Notes: a model not told the origin generated them from the letters alone. A stretch of 64,000 nucleotides of DNA from Cranoglanis bouderius (GCA_023630585.1 CM042567.1:692501-756500), one strand, 5' to 3'. Shown: positions 1-10,320, numbered from the stretch's first letter. Numbers and translations: made by a program.

Positions 1-60
1 AGCTTATGATGTATGAGGGGTGAAAACTGCATGTGTTTCTCAGGGTTTTTATTTGATTTG

Positions 61-141
61 TCAGGCCAGACTTCTCGACCTCCGGCTCTGCAACGGACTC
101 CACAGCTTTCTGGTGTTGCTCCTCTGTATCTGCCAGGGAGC
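61..141 (-). CDS. Terminal alpha exon with a 1-nt deletion and stop
   Basis: A TTTCAG acceptor is followed by DNA that aligns to the other alpha exons but lacks one nucleotide at the second exon position. In the incoming phase 0 the reading shifts and hits TGA at 63-61 after 26 codons, which would be the C-terminus. The ancestral frame (SLADTEEQHQKAVESVAEPE) is still visible in the other register. It could be the real 3' end, a skipped dead exon, or a sequencing error. Confidence 0.45.
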   Translation of the reverse strand, partial: APWQIQRSNTRKLWSPLQSRRSRSLA

Positions 142-208
142 CTGAAAGTACAACAATTAAGGCTTATGAATTTCTGTACAAGGACAAATTGTTCCCAAAA
201 AATTAGTA

Positions 209-283
<75 letters not shown>

Positions 284-1372
284 TCACTCACACAATAGTA
301 GTCGTAGATTCACGAGAAGGAAAGTTTACCTTTAGTAACTCCTCCTTCTGAGTCAGGGTCTTCTTCATCTCATCGTTCTCCACCTGGAGGACCCTGTGAG
401 TCTCCCGCTCTCGCTCACACTCCTAAAACACACATATGGGGAAAAATAAGTTTAAATTCATATCATATATATAATCATATATTATGATTTAAACTCATCA
501 TGCAGCAGAAACATGAAAAGTCCTCATATTACTAAATGAGCTGCTTAATGTAAGACTTTTCTCACTTACGTTCGTTAGCTCTTTACACTCCCTCTGAGTC
601 TCACAGATCAGGCTCCCCATGTCCTGCACTGTGCCTTGCAGTGTCTTCACATGGTTTTCCAGGTCAGACTTCTCCACCTTCAGCTGAGCAATGGTCTGCA
701 CAGCCTTCTGGTGTTTCTGAAAGTACAACAATGAAAGTTTATTTGCTTTATTTTCTTCTACACACACTTTCAGACACTTTTATGTTCTGGTGACAGAAGA
801 ACAAAATGTCCCCCAAATTTTAGTAAACAAGTACACACGCAGTTCACAAATCAGTCATAGTTTCATGAACAGGAAAGTTTACCTTCATTAACACCTCTTT
901 GAGCATCAGAGTCTTCTTCATCTCATTGTTCTCCATCTGGGGGATACTATGAGCCTCCTGCTCGGACAAAAGAGGTTTAAATTTGAGTGTTTAATTCTTA
1001 AACATGAATAAAGTCCTCATATTATTACTAAAGGAGCTGCTTAATGCAAGACTTTTCTCACTTACTTTCATTAGCTTGACGCACTCCTCGCGAGTATCAT
1101 TTAGCATATACCCCAGGTTCTTCACTGTTCCTGTCAGTGTCTCCACCTGGTGTTCCAGGTCAGACTTCTCCACCTCCAGCTGAACAATGGTCTCCACAGC
1201 CTTCTGGTGTTTCTCCTCAGCTTCCGCCAGGAAGACCTGAAAGTACAATTAAGGCTTATTGGCTTTATTTTCTTCTACACACACTTTCAGACACTTTTAG
1301 AAACCAACTCATTACTCATGAGAATAGTCTAAAATGTAATGAAGGAAAATGTCCCCAAAATGTGAGGAAACA

Positions 1373-1458
<86 letters not shown>

Positions 1459-2043
1459 GCACAATAGCAGTGTTAGTTTCAGGAAAAGGAAAGTTTACCT
1501 TCAGTAACTCCTCCTTCTGAATCAAAGTCTTCTTTATTTCGTTGTTCTCCACCTGGAGGACCCTGTGAGCCTCCTGCTCTTGATGACACTCCTAAAACAC
1601 ACACATGGGGCAAAAGATGCTAAAACTCGAGTGCTTAATGTTCACATCTGCAATGGGCCACTTCTATTACTTAAGAAATCTAGCAACTTGAAAATACAAT
1701 TTTAATTTTGGTTAATTTAAACTCATCATGCAGCAGAAACATGAGAAGTCCTCATATGTCGAAAGGAGCTGCTTAATGCAGTGATTTTTCTCACTTACAT
1801 TAATTAGCTCGACACACTCCTTGTCAGTCTCAGTTAGCAGGTTATCCAGGTTCTGCACTGTTCCTGTCAGTGTCTCCACCTGGGCTTTCAAGTCAGATTT
1901 CTCCACCTCCAGCTGAGCAATGGTCTCCACAGCCTTCTGGTGTTTCTCCTCAGCTTCCGCCAGGGAGACCTGAAAGTACAACAATGAAAGTTTACTGGCT
2001 TTATTTTCTTCTAAAGACACTTTTAAAAAAATTTAGTAAACAG

Positions 2044-2074
<31 letters not shown>

Positions 2075-3664
2075 ACAACAGTAGTCTTAGTTTCATGAAA
2101 AGGAAAGTTTACCTTCAGTAACATCTCCGTGTGCATCAGACTCTTCATCTCATCATTCTTCCTCTCACTCGCCTAAAACACACACATGGGGCAAAAGATG
2201 TTCAAACTTGATTGTTTAATGTTCACATCTGCAATTAAATGAAACTCATCATGCAGCATAAATGTGAAAAGTCATCATATTATTGCTAAAGGAGCTGCTT
2301 AATGCAAAGGCTTTTCTCACTTACATTCATTAGATCAGTAGCCCATCTTTGAGTATCATCGAGCAGGTACCCGATGTCCTGCACTGTGTCTTGCAGTGTG
2401 TTCAATTGGTTGGTCAGGCTGGCCTTCTCCGCCTCCAGCTGAGCAATGGTCTCCAGAGCATTCTGATGTTTCTCCTCAGCTACAGCCAATGAGACCTAAA
2501 AAAGTACAACAATTAAGGCTTATTGGCTTTATTTACTTCTTACAAAGCTTTCAATAGCAGTCATGATTTCATGAAAAGGAAGGCTTACCTTTAGTAACTC
2601 CTTGCTGTGCATCGGAGTCTCATTCATCTCATTGTTCTCCGTCTGGAGGACGCTGTGAGCCTCCCGCTCTCGCTCACACTCCTAAAACACACATATGGGG
2701 CAAAATAAGTTTAAATTCGAGAGCTTAATTCTTAAACATAAATCAAATCTTCATTTTTATTATTTCTAAAGACGCTGCTTAATGCAAGACTTGCTTACGT
2801 TGGTTACCTCATCACACTCCCTGGGAGTCTCAATTAGCAGGTTCCCCATGTCCTGCACTGTTCCTCTCAGTATCTCCATCTGGCTTTTCAGGAGAGACTT
2901 CTCCACCACCAGCTGAGCAATGGTCTCCACATTCTTCTGGTGTTTCTCCTGAAAGTACAATTAAGGCTTATTTGCTTTATTTTCTTCTACACACACTTTC
3001 AGACACTTTTAGAAACTGACTCATTACTCATGAGAAGAGACTAAAATGTAATGGAGGAAGAGGACAAAATGTCCCCAAAAATTGAGGAAACAAGCACACA
3101 CACACACTCGCACATGCACGCGCACTCACACACACACACACTCACACACACAGTGTGCTTAATGTTCACATCTGCAATGGACCACTTCTATTATTTAAAA
3201 AATCTAGCAACTTGAAAATATATTAATTTTGGTTAATTTAAACTCATCATGCAACAGAAAGATGAAAAAGTCCTCGTATTATTAATAAAGGAGCTGCTTA
3301 ATGCAAGGATTTTCTTGCTTACGTTCATTAGCTCATCACACTCCCTCTGAGTCTCAGTTAGCAGGTTCTCCATGTCCTGCATTGTGTCTCGCAGTGTCTC
3401 CACCTGGTATTTCAGGTCAGACTTCTCAACCTCCTGCTGAGCAATGGTCTCCACAGCCTTCTGGTGTTTCTCCTCAGCTTCCGCCAGGGAGACCTGAAAG
3501 ACCTGAAACAACCAAGATTTATTTACTTCTACACACATTCAGACACTTTTATAGTTTGGAGGCTCACATGCCTAAAACACAGCCATGGGGCAAAAGAGGT
3601 TAAAATTCGAGTACTTAATGATCACATCTGCAAGTTGGCCCAACATCATTCTTATTATCCCATG

Positions 3665-3717
<53 letters not shown>

Positions 3718-5157
3718 CCTGATCAGAAATAATGAACCTCATGATATAATAGATATAATACATTACATAATTATCCCTAATAGCTTCATTGCTGAGCTCG
3801 TGACAGAGATGAGATTTTAGCCTCCCATCTAATCTAATCTAATCTCACCAGCATCACTGCTCAAACTCACTGCATCAGACTCCAGTGTGCAGATATTTCC
3901 TATTCTCAATCATTCCCATCATATGGTGCTCATATTATTTTGAAGAGTACTTTTTAATCAGAGGCTTATCTCACGTACCTTGCTTTTCATGTCACAGTCA
4001 CGGAGCAGTTCCTCCAGCTCCCTCACTCTGTCCTCCAGCTGAGTATTGGACACCACAAGCTTCTGAATCTTCTCCTCAGCCTCAGTCACAGCAACCTGAA
4101 ATTCATCATGCAAATATTGTTGGCTTTAGGAGTTTGTAGCACTCCTGAGCACTAGCATTCAGTCCAAACATCATGTTTAGTTGCAGCTCTCTGATCTATC
4201 TAAAGGGCCACAGAGCCTACAGTACAATGTCTGACACAGAATCCTTATATTCATCAGACTTCTGATCTAATTTTAACGCATTGTTTTCCTGACAAAAACT
4301 GCAATTAATGAACTTAATGAAGGTCTGGATTGCTGTCCTTAGCCTAGTGCTGGAGTACAAACTTCATTTCCTCCTCCATAAGCACCAAACACTTCAATCC
4401 AGATATTTCAAATGTTCATATAATGGAAAACTGGATTTTTGGATTTTCACACAACCAAAGTTAGGAGCAGAACAAACTTACCGTGACCTGGTCCCGAGGA
4501 ACCTCTGTGGGTCGGACCAGGGCCGGTTCTGTGGCCCGGTCACACACTGGGTCTAAACAAAAAAAAACAAAAAAAAAGTCATCAGACATCATGTATTATT
4601 TCTGTTTTGAATTCCAGACCAGCAGTATTTTCCACTTCTGATCCAGGTGAAGCTCTACAGCACAAGTATTCCCACTTTCTCACTGGCCTCCAGAATAAAT
4701 CCACTTTACTGATGTTCAGTATGGACATGTCTAATGTGGGCTAAGGCTAAGAACACACTGACAGATTTTATTACACATTCATGAAGCTAAACTCCTCCAT
4801 GAACCTGGACAGAAAGAGAGAGTGCTTTCACCCATCAGTGCATCTTTCAAGCAGCGCGAGCGCCGGCCAAAATAGGGCTAAAGCCTGTTAGCTTATGAAG
4901 GACTGAACAAATCTATGAAATTCATTTCTTTTAAAGGACAGAAGTAAACTTAGCACTGCATGGTTACAGCAGCACGACTGAGAAATAGTTGTACCTTCAG
5001 TTGTGTCCTCGGGGTCCGCTGTTGTTTTCTCTCCATCGCCTCGTTTAACATAACAGTAAATGCCGGCTGCCGTGGCTGCAGCTCCGGCCGTGTACAGCAG
5101 GGGGCGCAGTGGAAGATCCGCTACACCAGCGCCAAGTGCACTCAGGAACTTATTCAT
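61..5157 (-). CDS. Unrecognised anchored coiled-coil protein with duplicated exon pairs (whole gene)
   Basis: I do not recognise this gene. The joined exons are 4995-5157, 4482-4552, 3979-4095, 3323-3493, 2799-2948, 2589-2681, 2325-2495, 2113-2172, 1799-1969, 1499-1591, 1066-1236, 883-957, 570-716, 330-422 and 61-141. They sum to 1827 nt, or 608 residues plus a stop. Exons 1 and 2 together are 234 nt, and every later exon is a multiple of three, so the frame stays open. Residues about 15-40 are Ala/Leu/Gly-rich and hydrophobic, followed by YVKRG, which fits a signal anchor or other membrane anchor. From exon 3 onward the sequence is charged and heptad-like, with motifs such as AEEKHQKAVETIAQLEVEKS, typical of a long coiled coil. 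Donors are GTAAGT/GTAAAC-like and acceptors end TTTCAG or TTTTAG. Membrane placement and function are inference. The terminal exon might be a broken copy rather than the true C-terminus. Confidence 0.72.
330..716 (-). CDS. Alpha/beta exon pair 6 (570-716 and 330-422)
   Basis: The alpha exon is shortened to 147 nt and begins KHQKAVQTIAQLKVEKS directly after TTTCAG. It ends ECKELTN|GTAAGT. The beta exon is 93 nt (ECERERETHRVLQVENDEMK to EELLK) with a TTTTAG acceptor and GTAAAC donor. A CA tract follows at 209-279. Confidence 0.65.
883..1236 (-). CDS. Alpha/beta exon pair 5 (1066-1236 and 883-957)
   Basis: The alpha exon is full length (VFLAEAEEKHQKAVETIVQL to ECVKLMK) with an AAA|GTAAGT donor. 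The beta exon has lost its usual TTTTAG and first codons. A CAG at 958-960, or a GAG just before it, could act as acceptor, giving 75 or 78 nt, both in frame. It ends VLMK|GTAAAC. This is the least certain internal exon. Confidence 0.55.
1499..1969 (-). CDS. Alpha/beta exon pair 4 (1799-1969 and 1499-1591)
   Basis: This is the best-preserved pair. The alpha exon (171 nt) encodes VSLAEAEEKHQKAVETIAQL and ends ECVELIN with an AAT|GTAAGT donor. The beta exon (93 nt) encodes ECHQEQEAHRVLQVENNEIK and ends KEELLK before GTAAAC. A CA microsatellite (1375-1456) lies just beyond the beta donor. Confidence 0.7.
2113..2495 (-). CDS. Alpha/beta exon pair 3 (2325-2495 and 2113-2172)
   Basis: The alpha exon is full length at 171 nt (VSLAVAEEKHQNALETIAQL to TDLMN) with an AAT|GTAAGT donor. 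The beta exon is shortened to 60 nt by an in-frame internal loss: it begins ASERKNDEMK and keeps the LLK|GTAAAC end. The frame is preserved in both. Confidence 0.65.
2589..2948 (-). CDS. Alpha/beta exon pair 2 (2799-2948 and 2589-2681)
   Basis: The alpha exon is 150 nt and starts directly at EKHQKNVETIAQLVVEKS, so it lacks the first seven residues seen in full copies. It ends AAC|GTAAGC. The beta exon is 93 nt, starts after TTTTAG, and encodes ECEREREAHSVLQTENNEMN and a LLK end before GTAAGC. Both are phase 0-0, so loss or gain of either keeps the frame. Confidence 0.65.
3323..3493 (-). CDS. Alpha exon 1 of the coiled-coil array, with a tandem acceptor
   Basis: This 171-nt (57-codon) phase 0-0 exon begins VSLAEAEEKHQKAVETIAQQ and ends ECDELMN before an AAC|GTAAGC donor. 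Two CAG acceptors 9 nt apart (exon starts 3493 and 3502) would include or omit the residues VFQ without changing frame. The matching beta exon to its left is absent. A scrap resembling a beta 5' end lies upstream at about 3550-3580. Confidence 0.7.
3664..3716. repeat. ATA trinucleotide microsatellite
   Basis: An uninterrupted ATA/ATT tract of about 17 units lies in the intron between exon 3 and alpha exon 1. Confidence 0.85.
3979..4095 (-). CDS. Coiled-coil gene exon 3: founder-like coiled-coil exon
   Basis: This 117-nt phase 0-0 exon has a TTTCAG acceptor and an AAG|GTACGT donor. It encodes VAVTEAEEKIQKLVVSNTQL followed by EDRVRELEELLRDCD. It is a diverged relative of the downstream alpha exons (compare VSLAEAEEKHQKAVETIAQL) and may represent the ancestral unit. 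Heptad spacing of Val/Leu is clear. Confidence 0.7.
4482..4552 (-). CDS. Coiled-coil gene exon 2: linker
   Basis: A T-rich tract ending in TTTAG precedes this 71-nt exon, and ACG|GTAAGT ends it. It encodes a Pro/Val/Arg-rich linker (DPVCDRATEPALVRPTEVPR) between the anchor and the coiled coil. It restores phase 0 after exon 1, and that agreement is the main support. Confidence 0.65.
4995..5157 (-). CDS. Coiled-coil gene exon 1: start codon and hydrophobic anchor
   Basis: This exon runs from ATG at 5157-5155 to a GAAG|GTAC donor. It encodes MNKFLSALGAGVADLP, then a hydrophobic Leu/Ala/Gly stretch with Tyr and Cys, then basic KRG and an acidic ADPEDTTE tail. The hydrophobic run of about 20 residues ends in basic residues, like a signal anchor or outer-membrane tail. 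The ATG has A at -3 and lies about 90 bp downstream of a TATA box, which supports this start. The exon leaves phase 1, and exon 2 completes an Asp codon. Confidence 0.75.
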
Positions 5158-5246
5158 TTTATCTCTCGATCAGAGCAACTTCAATAATCACCTTAACTCG
5201 CCAAAGTTCAGTGAATTTCTGAAAGATCCGCGTTGTTTCTCCCCTC

Positions 5247-5275
5247 TTTATAGCCGAAGCTCTTCGGTGACGTCA
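5247..5275 (-). promoter_or_regulatory. TATA box and full CRE of the coiled-coil gene
   Basis: On the minus strand TATAAA (5252-5247) lies 90 bp upstream of the ATG. The palindrome TGACGTCA (5268-5275) lies 15 bp further upstream. A start site near 5220 with a leader of about 60 nt would fit. CREB/ATF-type regulation is inferred from the motif only. Confidence 0.6.
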
Positions 5276-5278
5276 CAG

Positions 5279-5480
5279 AATCAGAAGCAGAAGCAGAATC
5301 GGAATCGGAATCAGAATCAGCTTCATTACACATACAAGGAGTTTGTCTTGGTGACAGGAGCTCCCAGTGCACAAATATACAAAACAGCAACAACACACAG
5401 ATAATAATAATATATAAATAAATAAAAGTATATATAAAATAGAATTTTATATGTATTAAAGTAAATATAAAATATAAAAG
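5279..5480 (+). repeat. Interspersed SINE/MITE-like repeat beside the promoter
   Basis: AGAATCAGAAGC-type short repeats lead into 'cacatacaaggagtttgtct' and an AT-rich tail. A partial reverse-oriented relative ('ggctattctgattctgattc') lies at about 16440-16530. This looks like a common dispersed fish repeat. The family name is not known to me. Confidence 0.5.
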
Positions 5481-5495
5481 ACAGATAATAATTAT

Positions 5496-5524
5496 ATACA
5501 CACACACACACACACACACACAGA

Positions 5525-5572
<48 letters not shown>
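5496..5572. repeat. Compound CA and TA microsatellite
   Basis: A CA tract (about 5500-5521) is followed by a TA tract (5530-5572). Confidence 0.85.
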
Positions 5573-5577
<5 letters not shown>

Positions 5578-5599
5578 TAACTGAATGGGCAATTTTAGT

Positions 5600-7055
5600 G
5601 GTTCATTAAATGAAAATGATAAATTATATTGTCTCAGTTTTTTTTTTTTTTAACTAATTTTGCAATAAATTTGTCTCTTTATCCATTCATTTGCACATTT
5701 ATAATTGGAATAGGAAACGTTTCTTCGACATGATCTTGATTAAATACATTTATTAATCAATAAATATATAGAATATATAATGAATCTATTTATCTATTGA
5801 TTTGCACAGCTCTTAATGTTGTACAGTTGGTTACTGATATAGGGAATGATGTAGTGTGTAGGGAAACGGGCGGCTCCACGTGGGTTAAATGTGGGTTATT
5901 GTGGTACAGCAGCAGGGCGATATGGAGGCTCCTGCATGGGCTGTACGGGGGCAATTATAACACCAATAATGTCTACAATGTATGTTTTGAATAATCTAAC
6001 ATTTAACCCTGTTTTTCAATCACTTTATTATATATAGCTCAGAAAATTAAAAAAAATATTTAAAGAGTTTGAATTCTGACGATGCCACACCCATCAGCAA
6101 AATTCTACCTCCTGTGTGTGTGTGGGAGGGGCATACACACTCTCTCTCCTGTCAATCACAGCAACACTAGCCAATTTCCATTTCCAACATTTATAACAAT
6201 TGTACAGACTTTAATCTCAGGCTGTTTGGAACAGGAGGTGCTGGTGCCTGTGACGTAGTCTTGTCTCATTACTACTCAGATCCAGTTTCTCATGAAAATA
6301 CGGTTCTCTGTCTAAAATACACACAAATTTAAAAAAAAAAAAGATAGAGGAAGTGATAGAGGAAGAGCAAAATAAAATGTGAAGGACAGAGGGTTCTCCA
6401 GGACCAGGGTTGGCAACAGGGACGTTTCTTGAACTTTAAGGTATGAGGGGCTCAGCCCCCAGAGGCTTCACTGTTTTATTATTATTTTTCAACCTGTCCT
6501 AAATGCCATAAAATATTTTCATATTGGTGTCTTCATGGTTTAATTATAGCAAACCCTAATGAATAAATATCAGGATTAGCTGAAGAACAACAGTGTGAAA
6601 TTATCCAGTGAATTTATTGGGTTCCTCCCGTCCTCATGCTGGTTTGTGTCAGATGTTCCTACAGTCAGCTACCTGACAGGTAAGGTCTGCTAGGCCACCA
6701 CTTTCCCTACACCCCTCCCACCTTCACTCAAAGTGTGTTCTTCTAACAGCCAAGTTCAAATCAGTGCCCCTGGGTTTGTCAAAATGGCTTCATAAATAAA
6801 ATACTTCATTTTTTAAGGGATGTAATAAACCTTGTTGGCTGTCAGTATACTCTGCAGGCCGTCCAAGTGTAACCTTGTGTGAGAAACATTGCTAGTAGTT
6901 TTGAATACTTACATTACTAAGTACATGAATCAATCTATTTTTTTATATGTTAATGTTAAACAGATCAACAGTCTAATACCTCACTCAACCCAGCTTTTGG
7001 AAACATACGGCCTATTACCAGTACAAAGATTACTATTATGCCAGAGGGGAGTAGA
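5600..7055. other. Intergenic stretch with no supported gene
   Basis: This is AT-rich DNA with no convincing exon. The part at about 6080-6310 has the texture of a dispersed repeat, but I could not define its ends. Confidence 0.5.
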
Positions 7056-7059
7056 GGCA

Positions 7060-7335
7060 CTATATGAACATGAAGCTCCCAAATGCTGTATGGGTGCTGT
7101 AGTCTGGGAAGAAAAGCAGCAGAGCTCCCATGTGAAGGATCGGGCCAGCAGCTCGAGCACCATTGAGGATCGCATTCCGATCTTTATAGCGTAGCATCTT
7201 AAAGATAAATGTGCGAGGGCTGGATTTGGAGCTCACCGCTGTCAATACGATGTGCTCTTTCAATCTCCATGACCTTTTCAGCAAGAAAAGGAATCCATTT
7301 GGGGAGATGGTTCTGTATAAATCACACGGGGTCAC
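7060..7335 (-). pseudogene. Relic of L1-clade LINE ORF1 (C-terminal RNA-binding part)
   Basis: The minus strand reads SSPRTFIFKMLRYKDRNAIL followed by an NGARAAGPILHMGALLLFFPDYS-like segment. That matches the pattern of the L1 ORF1p RRM/C-terminal region ('...FQDK..IL..AR..G.L...G..I.FFPD.S'). A neighbouring frame holds a further part of the domain, implying a frameshift. Only a few hundred bases survive. The clade call is from memory of the family pattern. Confidence 0.55.
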
Positions 7336-7407
7336 CCTCTTCTACACCCTCTCTAAGCCACACTAAACAAATATTAGACTGATGGCTTTTGTCTTCTATT
7401 CTCGCCA

Positions 7408-7483
7408 TCAGTAACTCCTCCTTGTGAATCAGAGTCTCCTTCATCTCATTGTTTTCTGCTTTGTGGATGCTGTGAGCCTGCTG
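7408..7483 (-). pseudogene. Orphan beta exon of the coiled-coil array
   Basis: On the minus strand this reads EAHSIHKAENNEMKETLIHK and then EELLM, matching the beta exons at 330-422 and 1499-1591. It lies 2.2 kb upstream of the gene start. The donor is destroyed (CTGATGG in place of CTGAAGGTAAAC) and the 5' part is cut off where an L2-like LINE end begins at 7484. It is a dead exon copy. Confidence 0.65.
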
Positions 7484-7885
7484 TTTGTTTTTAAAGCTTT
7501 ACATGGACTTGCTCTCTGGTACATATCCGATCTCCTTAACCGTATACTGCCGCAAGATCTCTTCGATCATCCAGTCAACTACTCCTTTCAGTCCCTCGTT
7601 CACGTTCTAAAACCAAAGGTGTTCTCAGTAGCTGCTCCTAGGCTCTAGAATAGTCTCCCTTTTCATATTAGGTCTTCCCCCTCTATTGCCATGTTCAAAT
7701 CTCCTCTGAAGACCAACTTTTATTCGTTATCTTTTAAGTCGGTCTGAGGGTGTAGAATTTTCATTTGTCCATCAGTATTTGATACTAGTAAATGTTTGTT
7801 TTAAATCTGTTTTATACTACTTGTAGAGCACTTTGGTTTCAACTTCTGTTGTTTTGAAATGTGTTTTATAAATAAATAAACTAAA
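7484..7885 (+). mobile_element. 3' end of an L2-like LINE
   Basis: The plus strand encodes the end of a reverse transcriptase ORF: FKALHGLALWYISDLLNRIL, then FSVAAPRL, a stop where Trp is usual, and NSLPFHIRSSPS. A 3' UTR with 'gagcactttggtttcaactt' and TAAATAAATAAACTAAACTA repeats follows. The 5' part is missing, as in truncated LINE insertions. It abuts the orphan beta exon. Confidence 0.65.
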
Positions 7886-8275
7886 CTAAACTTACTGTCA
7901 TTATTTACTTACTGACTTTATTTACTTAATGACCTTACTTTACTTATTTACCTGCTGACTTTACTTCACTCACTTGTCTTTATTTATGTACTGACCTTTT
8001 CTTTGCCTACTTTACTTACTGATTTTATTTAGTTACTAACTTCATGTACTGACTTTAAATAATAATTTAATTTACTTATTGACTTTATTTACTTACTTAC
8101 TCTATTTAGATACTGACTTAATGGCTTAATTTACTTAGTGACTACTTAATGACTTACTTCACTTATTGACCTTTTTTAATTTACTTACTGACCTTACTTG
8201 CTTTGCGTAATGGCTTATTTCACTTACAGACTATTGTTCACTACTGACTATTTATGATTATTTTTACCGACTTTA
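7886..8275. repeat. Degenerate TTTACTTACTGAC repeat
   Basis: About 390 bp consist of imperfect copies of a 12-16 bp motif built from TTTACTTACTGAC. The copies are too irregular for a recent satellite. Confidence 0.7.
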
Positions 8276-9730
8276 TTGACATTCTGACATTCTGTCACAG
8301 TATGAATGTCCTTTATGGATGCAGTGACTTGATGCGAATGGAAAATGCTGGAATGATCGCCTCTCTGTCTTTTCTGAAAGAAATGACTTAAAACACACTC
8401 CACAGTATAAATTTTTATTGCTACTTGGCTGAAAAAGTAATTAAAAATACAGCTTTTCTGCTCCAAACTAGTCATAGCAGCATCTCAAATGAAATAATGA
8501 ACCATCACCCACCCTCGAAATCCGAAGAGGTTTAAAGTCTAGCTGACAAACAGCAAAAGTGCTCGCGTTAATCCTTCTCTTAAATCAACAGAACAACAAT
8601 ATTTCCTTTAGAACTCATTGCATTAAATATAGAACATAAACTATTCAGCAGATTTCTGCATGCTTAAAAAAACCCCAAAACAAAACATAAAAATATCATA
8701 TACATTAGGCTTTGGATATTTAAAACAATTCTTATAAACAGATAGGTTGTTTTGTACAAAGTAACTGGTCCATATATATTTATATTTTTAATTATATGTA
8801 GTTATTGATATAGGGCATGCTTCTGACATTTAATACATTTATAATTTGTGTCAAATAAAACATTTCGATGGGGTGACAAAGTACTGCAAATTCTTGATTT
8901 TGTACTGAAAGACCAATAAATCTGCATGAATCAATGACGTATAAAAATAAACCTCAGCTTCTTGGCATTGAGAGAAAATATAAGTGTCTCTAGAAAAAAA
9001 AAAAGGATAATGTACAGAAATAATAGTGAGATGGAACTTTGGTCAGACAAACTAACATCTTTCAAAATCGCTGTCTGTCCACAAAACACCTTCATTTGGA
9101 AAACTGTCTTCCTACAGAAGATGAAATAAAATATACATTCAAGGTAAAACTTAAAAAAAACCAAAAAAACAACAGTACACATAATACATCAGCAATATTA
9201 CCATCTTGTGTTTGAATATTGTGTATAGTGAATTACTTACAGGCAGGCAAATAAAATAAAAATAAAATAAAGCATATTGAATCATCAAGGTTGAATAAAA
9301 TACTTCTGAAGTTAACACGGTTTGCAAATGAGACGATCGTAGCAACATGATCAAACTGTAGACTTTTTACTCCCGATCACGGCTCCTGTTTTTCTTTTTA
9401 TTTACTTTGCACATTAATAATAGTAATATATTAATCAGTGGTCATGTATTCTCCCTACAGATTTGTTCGGTTAAAAAAAAAATCAGTTCAGCTCTGTTTT
9501 TAAAAAATATGAAATTTATAATATTAAAATGATAAAATTAGCCCATCACTAAACTAAACTCGACCAAAACTCACTTTAAAAAACAGCTCTTTTGGCACAA
9601 CATGAGCAGATTTGGGTTTGTATGAAAAAGTGACAAGTGAAGCCATGAACCAGTTAAAAAAAATCAAGTTGGCCATGGTGCTAGTATCAGCGCACTAACT
9701 AGCTGAACTCACCCTCTAGATTAGACTTAC
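8276..9730. other. AT-rich intergenic or 3' UTR sequence
   Basis: I see no exon here. Several minus-strand AATAAA words occur (for example near 8411), so this could include the distal 3' UTR of PHLPP2, but nothing in the sequence fixes the cleavage site. Confidence 0.35.
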
Positions 9731-9731
9731 T

Positions 9732-10320
9732 GTGCGTTCAAGTCCTCCTGGGAAGTTCGTATTTACGTGTTGGAAAGTCATAATTACGACATCAGGTGCG
9801 TTCAAGTCACAGAGCAAAGATGGCCTTCTCTTAATTAACTACAAAAAATACAGCAAGGTTTTTTAAACTCTGCTTCTAGAAAATAAAGAGAACAAAGAAT
9901 GCACATCAGATGTGATCTGCTTTTTTAAAAAATGTTTTTAATCAATTTATGAAGCCGCTGTAAACTTTATCGTTACGTATTATTTCGTAATTGTACAACG
10001 CTATCGTATTTTGTGACGGAAATTAGCTCGTTTTATTGTAATTAAAAACGTCTGACATTAATTTGCTGCATACACCAAACACGTAATAACTGAAATCAGC
10101 TTCTGAGACGAGTAAACATTCAATTTCAACAAATTTACCGTCAACTACAGACGTTGCATCCATTGATTCCACCATGTTTTCTTACTGACACGCCCCCGAC
10201 TCGGAAACTCTGAGCTCAAAGAAAATCCATAGTTTCCCCACTCGTAATTACGTCTTTGTGGCGGCGTTCATGTGCGTTCAACTCGTAAATACGATCTTTC
10301 CGACATGACTTGAACGCACC
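9732..10320. mobile_element. MITE with GTGCGTTCAAGTC termini
   Basis: The left end reads GTGCGTTCAAGTC and the right end is its complement (GACTTGAACGCACC). Subterminal copies of the motif lie inside (about 9798 and 10275), near 'cgtatttacg'-type blocks on both sides. There is no ORF. This resembles a non-autonomous hAT-type element; the target duplication is not clear. Confidence 0.6.

Larger units (their letters stand above)
209..3151. repeat. CA microsatellites in the coiled-coil exon array
   Basis: CA/TG tracts lie at about 209-288, 1375-1456, 2043-2071 and 3097-3151. Each occupies a similar place within the duplicated genomic unit, next to a conserved 'gaaaaggaaagtttacctt' block where that block is retained. 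Confidence 0.8.
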
